Source: Flavisolibacter tropicus (GTDB lineage: Bacteria; Bacteroidota; Bacteroidia; Chitinophagales; Chitinophagaceae). Taken from it: a stretch of DNA of 64,000 nt. The notes below the pieces were generated by a model that did no database searches, was not told the origin of the DNA, and saw only the letters and a list, made by a program, of their open reading frames with translations. The DNA lies in assembly GCF_001644645.1 (NCBI RefSeq), contig NZ_CP011390.1, forward strand, positions 3,964,001 through 4,028,000. The letters are read 5' to 3'. Positions 1-8,884 of the stretch are shown here, one piece after another (positions within the stretch are counted from its first letter, which is position 1; every line of letters begins with the position of its first letter). The position numbers and the translations under genes were made by a program.

Positions 1-1
1 A

Positions 2-217
2 ATGGATGTTGTGTCTCAACAAGCTGAATTAAGCATGGGCTGGTGTATCAACTGTCACCGTCAAACCAAAGTAAACTTCTTTAACGGTAAAGACAGCTCT
101 GGCAACAAGTTCTACAGCATTTATGAAAAATTCCATAACGATATCGCTAGCGGTAAAATGGATAGCGTAACAGTAAAAGATATCGGTGGTTTAGAGTGCG
201 TAAAGTGTCACTATTAA
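2..217 (+). CDS. actA: Alternative complex III pentaheme cytochrome c subunit ActA, 3' end only
   Basis: Only the last 71 residues are in the window; the gene starts upstream. The visible tail has two CxxCH heme motifs (CINCH after SMGW, and CVKCH three residues before the stop), which is the typical C-terminus of ActA, the periplasmic multiheme cytochrome that passes electrons from the FeS subunit ActB to the monoheme subunit or the oxidase. It is followed 176 bp downstream by actB in the same orientation, as in other Bacteroidota act operons. The assignment rests on the heme motifs and on the unmistakable actB-F genes after it. Confidence 0.9.
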   Translation: MDVVSQQAELSMGWCINCHRQTKVNFFNGKDSSGNKFYSIYEKFHNDIASGKMDSVTVKDIGGLECVKCHY

Positions 218-393
218 TAATAGCGTGACAGCTGATAGAACGAGTTCTTAATTTATTTGAAACAGTTTAATAGCGTGTATAGTTGTGTCGCCGGCAAACG
301 TATCCTGTGAAAAGGTTGTTGGAGCACTCTTGCACCATGTTATATTCATCATCATTTTTTAAACCAAAATTCCCCTTTAGGGGATAAGGGTCT

Positions 394-3300
394 ATGAGTA
401 ATAAAAAGTATTGGCAAAATTTCGCTGAGCTGAATGACAACGAACGTTATCAAAAGCTGCAGAAAGATGAATTCAAAGAAGAATTGCCTTTTGAGGATAG
501 TGATGGAAAAGGGTGGTTGGATGCAAAGGCTCCAAGAAGAGATTTCTTGAAATATTTAGGCTTCAGTACTGCTGCAGCTACATTGGCTTCTTGTGAAATG
601 CCTGTACGCAAGGCCATTCCTTATACCAATAAGCCAGAAAATGTAGCTCCTGGTGTGGCCAAATACTACGCTACCACGTTTGTACAAGACGGTGAAGTAG
701 TTCCCGCTTTGGCAAAAGTGAGAGATGGCCGTCCTATTAAAATAGAAGGTAACGACTTGTCCTCGCTAACAAAAGGCGGTACGTCTTCACGTATGCAGGC
801 TTCTGTTCTGGACTTGTACGATACAAACCGCACGCGTCATCCAAAACGCAAGAACGGTAACCGCTTGGAAGAAGTGGCTACATTCGAAGCATTGGATAGT
901 CAAATTGCTAACGCATTGGCTGGTTTAGGCGGCGCACCTGTTGTGTTGTTGACCAGTACCATTGTTTCTCCTTCTACTCGTCAGATTGTTACTGACTTTT
1001 TAGCTAAATACCCAGGTAGCCGTCACGTACAATACGATGCGGTTTCTTATAGCGGTATGCTGTTAGCCAATGAAGCTACATTTGGCAAAAGAGCATTACC
1101 ATCTTACCAGTTCGACAGAGCGAAAGTAATTGTGAGCTTAGGTGCTGACTTCTTAGGTACCTGGATCAGCCCGGTAGAATTTGCCCGTCAGTATTCTTAT
1201 GGTCGTAAGATCAATGAGAAGAACCCAACCATGAGCAAACACTACCAGGTAGAAAGCTTTTTAAGCATGACGGGTTCAAGCGCTGATGAACGCTTTGTAC
1301 ACCGCCCATCTGAAACAGGTGCTGTTGCTATGGCCTTGTTAAGTGCATTAGGTGGCACTGCTCCTGCTGCAAACTTTGCAGATGCGAAGCTGAAAGCTGG
1401 TATTCAGAAAATTGCTAACGACTTAAAAGCAAATACTGGTGCGGCATTGGTAGTGTGCGGAAGCAACGATCCAAACGTACAAACAGTAGTAAACGCTATC
1501 AATAGTGCTATTGGTGCCTTTGGTTCTACTATTAACTGGGGTGCTCCATTAAACACGAAGCAGGCTATCGATACCGACATGGTAACGTTGGTAAACGATA
1601 TGAACGCGGGTCGTGTAGGTGCTTTGTTGATGTACGATGTAAACCCTGCGTATGATTACCATACAGCGCAGCAGTTTATCGATGGATTGAAGAAAGTAAA
1701 ACTGTCTGTTTCCTTCAACGAAAAGATGGATGAAACAACAGAACTGGTTAACTATATCGTTCCAACACACCATTACTTAGAGTCTTGGGGTGATGCAGAA
1801 ACTAAGCCAGGCTTTGTTTCTTTCATTCAGCCAACCATCAATCCTTTATTTAAAACACGTCCGTTCCAAACTTCATTATTGAAATGGAGCGGTAACAATA
1901 CAGATTACGATACCTATTTCCGTCAATACTGGACTGGAAAGTTAGGTGGTGAGATGGCATTTGAAAAAGCATTGCAAGATGGTATCATCGAAGGCGGTGC
2001 TCGTCCAATGACTTCTCCTATAGGTAATGCAACTGATTCAACGGCACAAACAGCTCCTACTACAACTGGCTTTAGCGGTGGTGTTTATAATGGTGGCGGT
2101 TTAGCTGCAGCTGTTACAGCATTGTCTTCTGCTAAAAAAGGCGGTAAAACAGAATTAGTTATCTACCAGAATGTGGCCATGGCTAGCGGTAAACAATCCG
2201 GTAACCCGTGGTTGTTAGAGTTGCCAGATCCGGTAACACGTGCTGACTGGGATAACTATGCCATGATCTCTGTTTCTAAAGCAAAAGAGTTAGGCATTGA
2301 GCTGGATACGGATTACGAATACTACATGGATAAGCCGGTTATTAAAATAACCGCTAATGGTAAAGATGTAGAACTTCCAGTACTGGTAATTCCAGGTATG
2401 GAAAAAGATACCATTGCTGTCGCTGTAGGTTATGGCCGTAACGAAGCATTTGGTAAAGCTTCTTTTGAAGTAGGTAAGAATGTTTATGGTTTTGCCCATT
2501 TCAATGGCAGAACAGTAGATTATTTCACTGATGTTACGATCTCTGAAAAGCCAATCCGTAAGGAGAAGGTAGCTCAGATGCAGATACACAACTCTTACGA
2601 GAAACGCTTTGAAGTTGTTCGCGAAATGTCAATGGGTACTTTCAAAAAATACCCTAACGAGATCAAAGAATGGCGCGAAGAATTGCATAAAGCCAGTGCA
2701 CCGCAATCAGGTGACTTCGTTAAGGATGGTACACTGTTTGGCCAACACTCTCAGCCTGGACTGAAATGGGGTATGTCTATCGACATGAACTCTTGTATCG
2801 GTTGTCACGCTTGCGTAGTGGCTTGTCATACAGAAAACAACGTACCTGTTGTTGGTAAGAGCGAAGTATTGCGTTACCACGATATGCACTGGTTGCGTAT
2901 TGACCGCTACTTTGTAACCGATGACAACAATACTGACGACTTAAAAGCAGTGGTATTCCAACCAATGTTGTGTCAGCATTGCGATAACGCTCCTTGCGAA
3001 AACGTTTGTCCGGTAGCCGCTACACCACACAGCAGCGAGGGTATGAACATGATGACCTACAACCGTTGTATTGGTACTCGTTATTGCGCAAACAACTGTC
3101 CTTATAAAGTTCGTCGTTTCAACTGGGCTGATTATACTGGTGCTGATAGCTTCCCGAACAACCAAGACCAAAAACTGGTAGGTAAGTTGGATCCGGCTGT
3201 ATTCCAGATGAATGATGACCTGACTCGTATGGTATTGAACCCAGACGTTACGGTTCGTAGCCGTGGTGTAATGGAAAAATGTTCATTCTGCGTTCAACGT

Positions 3301-3633
3301 ACGCAGGAAGGTAAGCTGAAAGCGAAAATGCAAAACCGTCCTTTACAAGATGGCGATGTTACTTCTGCTTGTGCACAGGCTTGTCCTACAGATGCTATCG
3401 TATTTGGTAACGTACATGATCCAAATAGTAAAGTATCTAAGTTGCGTAAAGAAAACGAGCAGCGTTTGTATTACGTAATTGAGCAGATCCACACGCTGCC
3501 AAACGTAAACTACATGGCTAAGGTTCGCAACACTGATGAAGTTGAGGAAAAAGGAAATGAGCACGGAGCTGAACATGCTTCTCAGTCTAAAGAAGCACAA
3601 CCAGCCGGTGAGCACGCAGCTGAAACACATTAA
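394..3633 (+). CDS. actB: Alternative complex III iron-sulfur subunit ActB (fused molybdopterin-like and ferredoxin-like parts)
   Basis: A protein of 1079 residues with a twin-arginine signal (RRDFLK, residues 48-53, followed by a hydrophobic Ala-rich stretch and a Cys). Residues of about 60-740 resemble the molybdopterin-oxidoreductase fold, which in ActB carries no Mo cofactor. The C-terminal part from about residue 785 carries four cysteine groups: CIGCHACVVACH (C801, C804, C807, C811), CQHCDNAPCENVCP, CIGTRYCANNCP and CSFC...CAQACP. In the family these bind three 4Fe-4S clusters and one 3Fe-4S cluster. It takes electrons from the quinol-oxidising membrane subunits and passes them to the cytochromes. 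It sits between actA and actC in the operon. Confidence 0.96.
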   Translation: MSNKKYWQNFAELNDNERYQKLQKDEFKEELPFEDSDGKGWLDAKAPRRDFLKYLGFSTAAATLASCEMPVRKAIPYTNKPENVAPGVAKYYATTFVQDGEVVPALAKVRDGRPIKIEGNDLSSLTKGGTSSRMQASVLDLYDTNRTRHPKRKNGNRLEEVATFEALDSQIANALAGLGGAPVVLLTSTIVSPSTRQIVTDFLAKYPGSRHVQYDAVSYSGMLLANEATFGKRALPSYQFDRAKVIVSLGADFLGTWISPVEFARQYSYGRKINEKNPTMSKHYQVESFLSMTGSSADERFVHRPSETGAVAMALLSALGGTAPAANFADAKLKAGIQKIANDLKANTGAALVVCGSNDPNVQTVVNAINSAIGAFGSTINWGAPLNTKQAIDTDMVTLVNDMNAGRVGALLMYDVNPAYDYHTAQQFIDGLKKVKLSVSFNEKMDETTELVNYIVPTHHYLESWGDAETKPGFVSFIQPTINPLFKTRPFQTSLLKWSGNNTDYDTYFRQYWTGKLGGEMAFEKALQDGIIEGGARPMTSPIGNATDSTAQTAPTTTGFSGGVYNGGGLAAAVTALSSAKKGGKTELVIYQNVAMASGKQSGNPWLLELPDPVTRADWDNYAMISVSKAKELGIELDTDYEYYMDKPVIKITANGKDVELPVLVIPGMEKDTIAVAVGYGRNEAFGKASFEVGKNVYGFAHFNGRTVDYFTDVTISEKPIRKEKVAQMQIHNSYEKRFEVVREMSMGTFKKYPNEIKEWREELHKASAPQSGDFVKDGTLFGQHSQPGLKWGMSIDMNSCIGCHACVVACHTENNVPVVGKSEVLRYHDMHWLRIDRYFVTDDNNTDDLKAVVFQPMLCQHCDNAPCENVCPVAATPHSSEGMNMMTYNRCIGTRYCANNCPYKVRRFNWADYTGADSFPNNQDQKLVGKLDPAVFQMNDDLTRMVLNPDVTVRSRGVMEKCSFCVQRTQEGKLKAKMQNRPLQDGDVTSACAQACPTDAIVFGNVHDPNSKVSKLRKENEQRLYYVIEQIHTLPNVNYMAKVRNTDEVEEKGNEHGAEHASQSKEAQPAGEHAAETH

Positions 3634-3697
3634 GAGTTGACAAAAGCACTTACTAGGTGCTTAACAAGGAATAAAAAGTAGAACACATAAAATAACG

Positions 3698-3726
3698 AAG
3701 CTTCTGCTGTTTAAACAGCGAAGCTT
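3698..3726 (+). promoter_or_regulatory. Intercistronic hairpin between actB and actC
   Basis: The 108-bp actB-actC gap holds a near-perfect inverted repeat: AAGCTTC-TGCTG pairs with CAGC-GAAGCTT around a TTTAAA loop, with one bulged base. Only four T residues follow, so it is more likely an mRNA-stability or differential-expression hairpin than a full terminator. The role is inferred from the sequence alone. Confidence 0.5.
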
Positions 3727-3741
3727 TTAGCTCGAAAAATT

Positions 3742-5184
3742 ATGGCATTACTTAAGTACGAATCGCAGGTAAGACCACCACTTGTAGTCGGTAACAAAGA
3801 CTACCATCAGGTTACGGAAGATATTTGTCGTCCTGTAGAAGCAAAACCATCAAAGCTTTGGTGGATTGGATTTATCATCTCCGTTGGCTTGTTATTATTC
3901 GGTGTGCTTTCAGTTACAGTGGAAGTGATTTATGGTACTGGTCAGTGGAACCTGAACAAAACCATCGGTTGGGGTTGGGATATCACCAACTTCGTTTGGT
4001 GGGTTGGTATTGGTCACGCGGGAACGCTGATCTCCGCCATCTTGTTATTGTTCCGTCAAGGCTGGCGTACTGGTGTAAACCGTGCGGCTGAAGCGATGAC
4101 TATCTTCGCGGTAATGTGCGCAGGTCAGTTCCCGATCTTCCACATGGGTCGCGTATGGAATGCCTTCTTCGTATTGCCTTATCCAAATACCCGTGGTCCG
4201 CTGTGGGTAAACTTTGACTCTCCATTGTTGTGGGACGTATTTGCGATCTCTACTTACTTCACCGTATCATTATTATTCTGGTATGCTGGTTTGTTACCAG
4301 ATCTGGCCACTTTACGTGATCGTGCAAGAGAAAAATGGAGAAAAGCATTTTATGGTGTTGCCGCTTTTGGTTGGACAGGTTCTACCAAGCACTGGCAGCG
4401 TCACGAAGCTTTATCACTGGTACTAGCTGGTTTGTCTACACCACTGGTATTATCTGTACACACAATCGTATCCTTTGACTTCGCCACTTCAGTAATCCCG
4501 GGATGGCACACTACCATCTTCCCTCCTTACTTCGTTGCGGGTGCGGTATTCTCTGGATTTGCGATGGTGCAAACCCTGTTGTTGATCACACGTAAAGTGC
4601 TGAATCTAGAAGAGTACATCACCATTGAGCACATCGAAGTAATGAACAAGGTAATTGTATTGACAGGTTCTATCGTAGGTATTGCTTATTTGACGGAGTT
4701 ATTCATGGCCTGGTATTCAGGTGTAAAATATGAGTGGTTTGCCTTTGCTGAAAACCGTGCTAACGTGTTTAGCCCATACGGTTGGAGCTACTGGTTGATG
4801 ATGGGTTGTAACGTAATTTCTCCGCAGATCTTCTGGTTTAAGAAAATGCGTCGTAATATCCTGGTAACATTCTTTATGTCTATCCTGGTGAACGTGGGTA
4901 TGTGGTTTGAGCGTTTTGTGATCATCGTTACTTCTTTGTACCGCGACTATCTGCCTTCTAGCTGGAGTACGTATTATACACCAACTATTTGGGAGATTGG
5001 TTTCTACATGGGAACCTTCGGTTTGTTCTTCACTTGCTACTTCCTGTTCTCTAAATTCTTCCCTGTAATTGCTATTGCAGAGATCAAGCATATCTTGAAA
5101 AAGAATGGTGATAGTTATAAAGAGAAGATGGACGTAGTAGAGAGAGAGAATGTAGACGAGTTCGCACACGCACAAGCGCACTAA
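3742..5184 (+). CDS. actC: Alternative complex III membrane subunit ActC (NrfD/PsrC family)
   Basis: A polytopic membrane protein of 480 residues with about ten hydrophobic segments, of the NrfD/polysulfide-reductase membrane-anchor family. The N-terminal HAG motif (GIGHAGTLISAILLLFRQGW) and the later GWHTTIFPPYFVAGA stretch are typical of ActC. In alternative complex III, ActC contacts ActB and is thought to bind and oxidise menaquinol. It is followed 38 bp later by actD on the same strand. Its length is normal for the family and there is no sign of damage. Confidence 0.95.
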   Translation: MALLKYESQVRPPLVVGNKDYHQVTEDICRPVEAKPSKLWWIGFIISVGLLLFGVLSVTVEVIYGTGQWNLNKTIGWGWDITNFVWWVGIGHAGTLISAILLLFRQGWRTGVNRAAEAMTIFAVMCAGQFPIFHMGRVWNAFFVLPYPNTRGPLWVNFDSPLLWDVFAISTYFTVSLLFWYAGLLPDLATLRDRAREKWRKAFYGVAAFGWTGSTKHWQRHEALSLVLAGLSTPLVLSVHTIVSFDFATSVIPGWHTTIFPPYFVAGAVFSGFAMVQTLLLITRKVLNLEEYITIEHIEVMNKVIVLTGSIVGIAYLTELFMAWYSGVKYEWFAFAENRANVFSPYGWSYWLMMGCNVISPQIFWFKKMRRNILVTFFMSILVNVGMWFERFVIIVTSLYRDYLPSSWSTYYTPTIWEIGFYMGTFGLFFTCYFLFSKFFPVIAIAEIKHILKKNGDSYKEKMDVVERENVDEFAHAQAH

Positions 5185-5222
5185 AACTAGAAATTAGAAA
5201 AAGAAACTTTTGAAATTATTTT

Positions 5223-5813
5223 ATGGCTATAAAGAAATTTGTTGTAGGTAATTTTTATGACGAGCAGGTGTTGTTTCCTGCAGTCAAAGCTGTTCGGAAA
5301 CAAGGCTATAAGATCCATGATGTTTACACGCCGTTTCCAATCCATGGCTTAGATACCGCAATGGGATTAAGAGATACAAGCCTACATACAGCTGGTTTTA
5401 TCTACGGTATTACAGGTACAACAACAGCCTTTTCATTCATTACCTGGGCATTTACAACAGACTGGCCTTTAAATATTGGTGGTAAGCCTTTCTTCGCTTT
5501 ACCAGCGTGGATTCCCATCATGTTTGAGTTAACGGTATTGTTTGCAGCAGTAGGTATGGTGTTGACATTCTGTTACCTATGCCAGTTAGCACCGTTTGTA
5601 AGGAAAGACCACTTCAATCTGCGTTCTACAGACGATACGTTTACAATGGCCATTGAGTTAAATGAAAGAAGCAATGAAGATGAGATCATCAGCTTCCTTC
5701 AGAGAACTGGAGCACAAGAAGTTTCAGTTCAATCAAAAGAAACCGGCTGGTGGTTAGGTCGTTACGATCAGGATAACCGTTTATACGAAAACAGACCGGA
5801 GGTCATTGCTTAA
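5223..5813 (+). CDS. actD: Alternative complex III subunit ActD (DUF3341)
   Basis: A protein of 196 residues of the DUF3341 family. A soluble N-terminal domain of about 55 residues (starting MAIKKFVVGNFYDEQVLFPA) is followed by two transmembrane helices around residues 58-80 and 95-120 and a soluble C-terminal tail. ActD is an integral structural subunit of alternative complex III with no cofactor of its own. Its position between actC and actE and its normal length support the call. Confidence 0.93.
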   Translation: MAIKKFVVGNFYDEQVLFPAVKAVRKQGYKIHDVYTPFPIHGLDTAMGLRDTSLHTAGFIYGITGTTTAFSFITWAFTTDWPLNIGGKPFFALPAWIPIMFELTVLFAAVGMVLTFCYLCQLAPFVRKDHFNLRSTDDTFTMAIELNERSNEDEIISFLQRTGAQEVSVQSKETGWWLGRYDQDNRLYENRPEVIA

Positions 5814-5832
5814 ACATATTATTTAGATTAAC

Positions 5833-6516
5833 ATGAAGAAATTATTAGCAATAACAGGTTTTTTAGCATTAGGCGCAGGACTTATTAGCTGTGGTGGTGC
5901 AAATGGTAAAGACCAGGGTAGAGCATACATGCCGGATATGTGGTATAGCCGTGCCTATGAAACGTATGACTATAATAATAAACCAGAAGATCATGATCTG
6001 AAAAGTCGTGATGTTTTTTATAACGCTACGCCAGTAGCAGGAACCATTGCAAGAGGCGATGCTTTCAACTTCCCTATTGCAGCGGGTGATAGTGGATATG
6101 CACAGGCAGCTTCTTATGCAAGCCCAATTGCATCTATGAAAATAACGCCTGCTCAAATGAAAGAAGCAGAACGCTTATACTTGATCAATTGTGCTATCTG
6201 TCATGGTTCGGCCCTTGATGGTAATGGTCCTTTATGGAAAGGTGGTGATGGCCCTTATCCAGCTGCTCCACGTAACCTGAAAGATGATTACACAAAGAAA
6301 TTGGCTGATGGTCAGATCTACCATGTAATTACATATGGTAAAGGCCAAATGGGTAGTTACGCTTCACAGGTACATCCTGATCAGCGCTGGTGGATTGTTT
6401 CTTATATCAGAAGCAAACAAGGTGGTGGTGCTACTACAGCAACTACAGATTCAACAGCTAAAACTGCTGCAGCGCCCACTAGCGCAACAGCGGATACAAC
6501 TAAAAAATCTAAATAA
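5833..6516 (+). CDS. actE: Alternative complex III monoheme cytochrome c lipoprotein ActE
   Basis: A protein of 227 residues. It has a lipoprotein signal with lipobox LISC (Cys20) and one CxxCH heme motif (C120-AI-C123-H124, CAICHG); the GKGQMGSY segment contains the likely axial Met. The last 30 residues are a low-complexity Ala/Thr/Lys tail. In the complex, ActE is the lipid-anchored monoheme subunit that hands electrons toward the oxidase CuA site or soluble cytochrome c. It lies 19 bp after actD and 21 bp before actF. Confidence 0.94.
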   Translation: MKKLLAITGFLALGAGLISCGGANGKDQGRAYMPDMWYSRAYETYDYNNKPEDHDLKSRDVFYNATPVAGTIARGDAFNFPIAAGDSGYAQAASYASPIASMKITPAQMKEAERLYLINCAICHGSALDGNGPLWKGGDGPYPAAPRNLKDDYTKKLADGQIYHVITYGKGQMGSYASQVHPDQRWWIVSYIRSKQGGGATTATTDSTAKTAAAPTSATADTTKKSK

Positions 6517-6537
6517 CAGCGTATATAAATTATAATA

Positions 6538-7764
6538 ATGGCAACGAGAGAATTTTTTGCAATCCCAAAACGCTATAATTCATTATCGCTCATTTTAATG
6601 GCGATAGGGATTATATCTATCATTATCTTATATATTACGCATGGTTCTAGCAGCGATCACCATGAACAAGCACGTTTTTGGGCCTCATTATTACAGAATA
6701 GTGTATACTTCTTATTAATAGTAAACATTAGTACTTTCTTCATTTGTGCAACAACCTTAGCATGGGGCGGCTGGCAAATGACATTCAGAAGAGTGCCAGA
6801 AGCTATTGCTTCTTGTGTACCTGTAATGAGCGTAATCACTTTTATTATATTGATGGCTCTTGTGTTTGGTGGTAATCATGAATTATACCATTGGACAGAT
6901 ACAGCTCATGTGCAGCATGACGAAGTCCTGTCTCACAAAAGTGGTTTCTTAAATAAAGGCTTCTTTACTGTAGTTACACTGATAACGCTTTTAGCCTGGT
7001 CTTTTTTAGGTTGGAAATTAAGAAAGCTTTCAACTGAAATTGATAATCAACCATTGACTATCGAAGAAGGTAAAAGCTATATGTTTAAAAATACCGTTTG
7101 GTCTGGTGTTTATGCAGCTATTTTTGGTTTAACAATGTTGTCAACCCTGCCTTGGTTATGGCTGATGAGTCTTAATGCGCATTGGTATTCAACTATGTAT
7201 AGCTGGTACTCATTTGCAAGCGTATTTGTTGGTGGCTTAGCATTGATTACATTGTTTGTAGTATATCTTAAAAATACCGGGTATTTAGAGTATACTAACA
7301 AAGAGCACATTCATGACTTAGGAAAGTTTGTTTTTGCCTTCTCTATTTTCTGGACATACTTGTGGTATTCACAGTTCATGTTGATCTGGTATGCAAACAT
7401 TCCGGAAGAAACAGTTTACTTTCAGCCACGTTTACACGGTGCCTATAGAGGAATTTTCTTCTTAAACCTGATCATAAACTTCGTGGCTCCTTTATTAATA
7501 TTAATGAAGCGTGCGTCCAAGAGAAATTATGGTACTATTACCATGATGGCTGTATTGCTGATTTTTGGTCACTGGCTAGACTTTTACCAAATGGTTTTCC
7601 CTGCCATCTCTAATGAGCATGTTCCATTCATGTTAGTAGATCTTGGTATTGGTTTAGGCTTTGTTGGTTTGATCATGTTCTTAGTAGCAAAAGCATTATC
7701 AAAAAATCCTTTATTGGCAAAAAACCATCCATTACTGAAAGAAGGTATTATTCATCATACTTAA
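6538..7764 (+). CDS. actF: Alternative complex III membrane subunit ActF
   Basis: A protein of 408 residues with about ten transmembrane segments, related to ActC and to the quinol:cytochrome c oxidoreductase quinone-binding subunit 2 annotation. It ends the act gene run and is followed 33 bp later by the oxidase subunit II gene, so complex III and the terminal oxidase are probably made from one transcript. Recognition rests on its position, length and segments such as WAFLGWKLRKLS-like loops and the LWYSQFMLIWYANIPEE stretch shared by the family. Confidence 0.93.
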   Translation: MATREFFAIPKRYNSLSLILMAIGIISIIILYITHGSSSDHHEQARFWASLLQNSVYFLLIVNISTFFICATTLAWGGWQMTFRRVPEAIASCVPVMSVITFIILMALVFGGNHELYHWTDTAHVQHDEVLSHKSGFLNKGFFTVVTLITLLAWSFLGWKLRKLSTEIDNQPLTIEEGKSYMFKNTVWSGVYAAIFGLTMLSTLPWLWLMSLNAHWYSTMYSWYSFASVFVGGLALITLFVVYLKNTGYLEYTNKEHIHDLGKFVFAFSIFWTYLWYSQFMLIWYANIPEETVYFQPRLHGAYRGIFFLNLIINFVAPLLILMKRASKRNYGTITMMAVLLIFGHWLDFYQMVFPAISNEHVPFMLVDLGIGLGFVGLIMFLVAKALSKNPLLAKNHPLLKEGIIHHT

Positions 7765-7797
7765 TAAACTAGCGAAAAACTGTATAACTGATTAGAT

Positions 7798-8853
7798 ATG
7801 TCAACTACTTGGATCATTATAGCGCTGATACTTGGCTTTGTGGTTATTTTTCAAATAGCTAAGGCTAGTGAGTATGTAGCGATTATGCGTGGAGAGAAGC
7901 GAACACGCCAAGAAAGCAATCGCATCAATGCCTTTTTAATGCTGGTTTTTCTGGTTGGTGGGTTGATTGGTGTATGGTATTGCAATGAGCGTTTGAAAGA
8001 TAAGATACTACCTGAAGCAGCATCTAATCATGGTGAGAATATTGACCGCATGATTTGGATTACACTCGCTATTACAGGAGTTGTATTCGTAATTACACAA
8101 GCCTTACTATTCTGGTTTTCTTATAAATACCAGGAGCGTGAAAACAGACAGGCATTTTACTTTCCTCATAACAACCGCTTGGAAGTTATCTGGACAGTAA
8201 TTCCTGCTATCACTTTGACAATCTTAGTTGGTTTTGGTCTTTACTATTGGTTCCAGATTACTGGTGAAGCACCAAAAGATGCTATTCAGATTGAAGTAAC
8301 CGGAAAGCAATTCAACTGGGAATTCCGTTATCCAGGAAAGGATGGAATTTTTGGTAAGAAATATTTCAAAGAGGTAAGCGAAGAAAAAAGCAACCCTCTT
8401 GGTCAGATCTGGAGCGACCCTGCTAACCATGATGATATCTATACAACCGGTGAAATGCATTTGGTTGTAGGTAAGCCAGTAAAGTTGATCATCAATTCAA
8501 AAGATGTGATCCATGACGTTGGTTTAGGTCATTTCCGTATGAAGCAGGATGCTGTACCGGGTATTCCAACTACTATGTGGTTTACGCCAAAGTACACTAC
8601 CAGACAAATGCGTGAAAAATATGGTCCGGATTTCAACTACGAGATCTCTTGCCAGGAAATGTGCGGAAAGGGTCACTATAGTATGAGAGGTACTGTCATT
8701 GTAGAATCACAAGCAGAGTATAATGCATGGTTGGCTAGTAAGCAACCTCAGTATGTAGCTGCTATGGCTGCAAATGCTCCAGCTGCCCCTGCAAAAGATT
8801 CAGCTGCTGCTCCTACAGCTGCTGTTGGTTCAACACAATCAATGAATAACTAA
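7798..8853 (+). CDS. coxB: Cytochrome c oxidase subunit II (CuA)
   Basis: A protein of 351 residues. The N-terminal segment and two further membrane helices precede a periplasmic cupredoxin domain. The CuA ligands are visible as VIHDVG, and then C-x3-C with the following His and Met in SCQEMCGKGHYSM. WEFRYPG is also typical. No fused cytochrome c domain follows; the last 40 residues are an Ala/Pro/Ser-rich tail. It receives electrons from complex III or cytochrome c and passes them to subunit I. It is followed 31 bp later by coxA. Confidence 0.96.
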   Translation: MSTTWIIIALILGFVVIFQIAKASEYVAIMRGEKRTRQESNRINAFLMLVFLVGGLIGVWYCNERLKDKILPEAASNHGENIDRMIWITLAITGVVFVITQALLFWFSYKYQERENRQAFYFPHNNRLEVIWTVIPAITLTILVGFGLYYWFQITGEAPKDAIQIEVTGKQFNWEFRYPGKDGIFGKKYFKEVSEEKSNPLGQIWSDPANHDDIYTTGEMHLVVGKPVKLIINSKDVIHDVGLGHFRMKQDAVPGIPTTMWFTPKYTTRQMREKYGPDFNYEISCQEMCGKGHYSMRGTVIVESQAEYNAWLASKQPQYVAAMAANAPAAPAKDSAAAPTAAVGSTQSMNN

Positions 8854-8884
8854 AAGAAGCCACGGTTTCAAAAGATAGTAGATT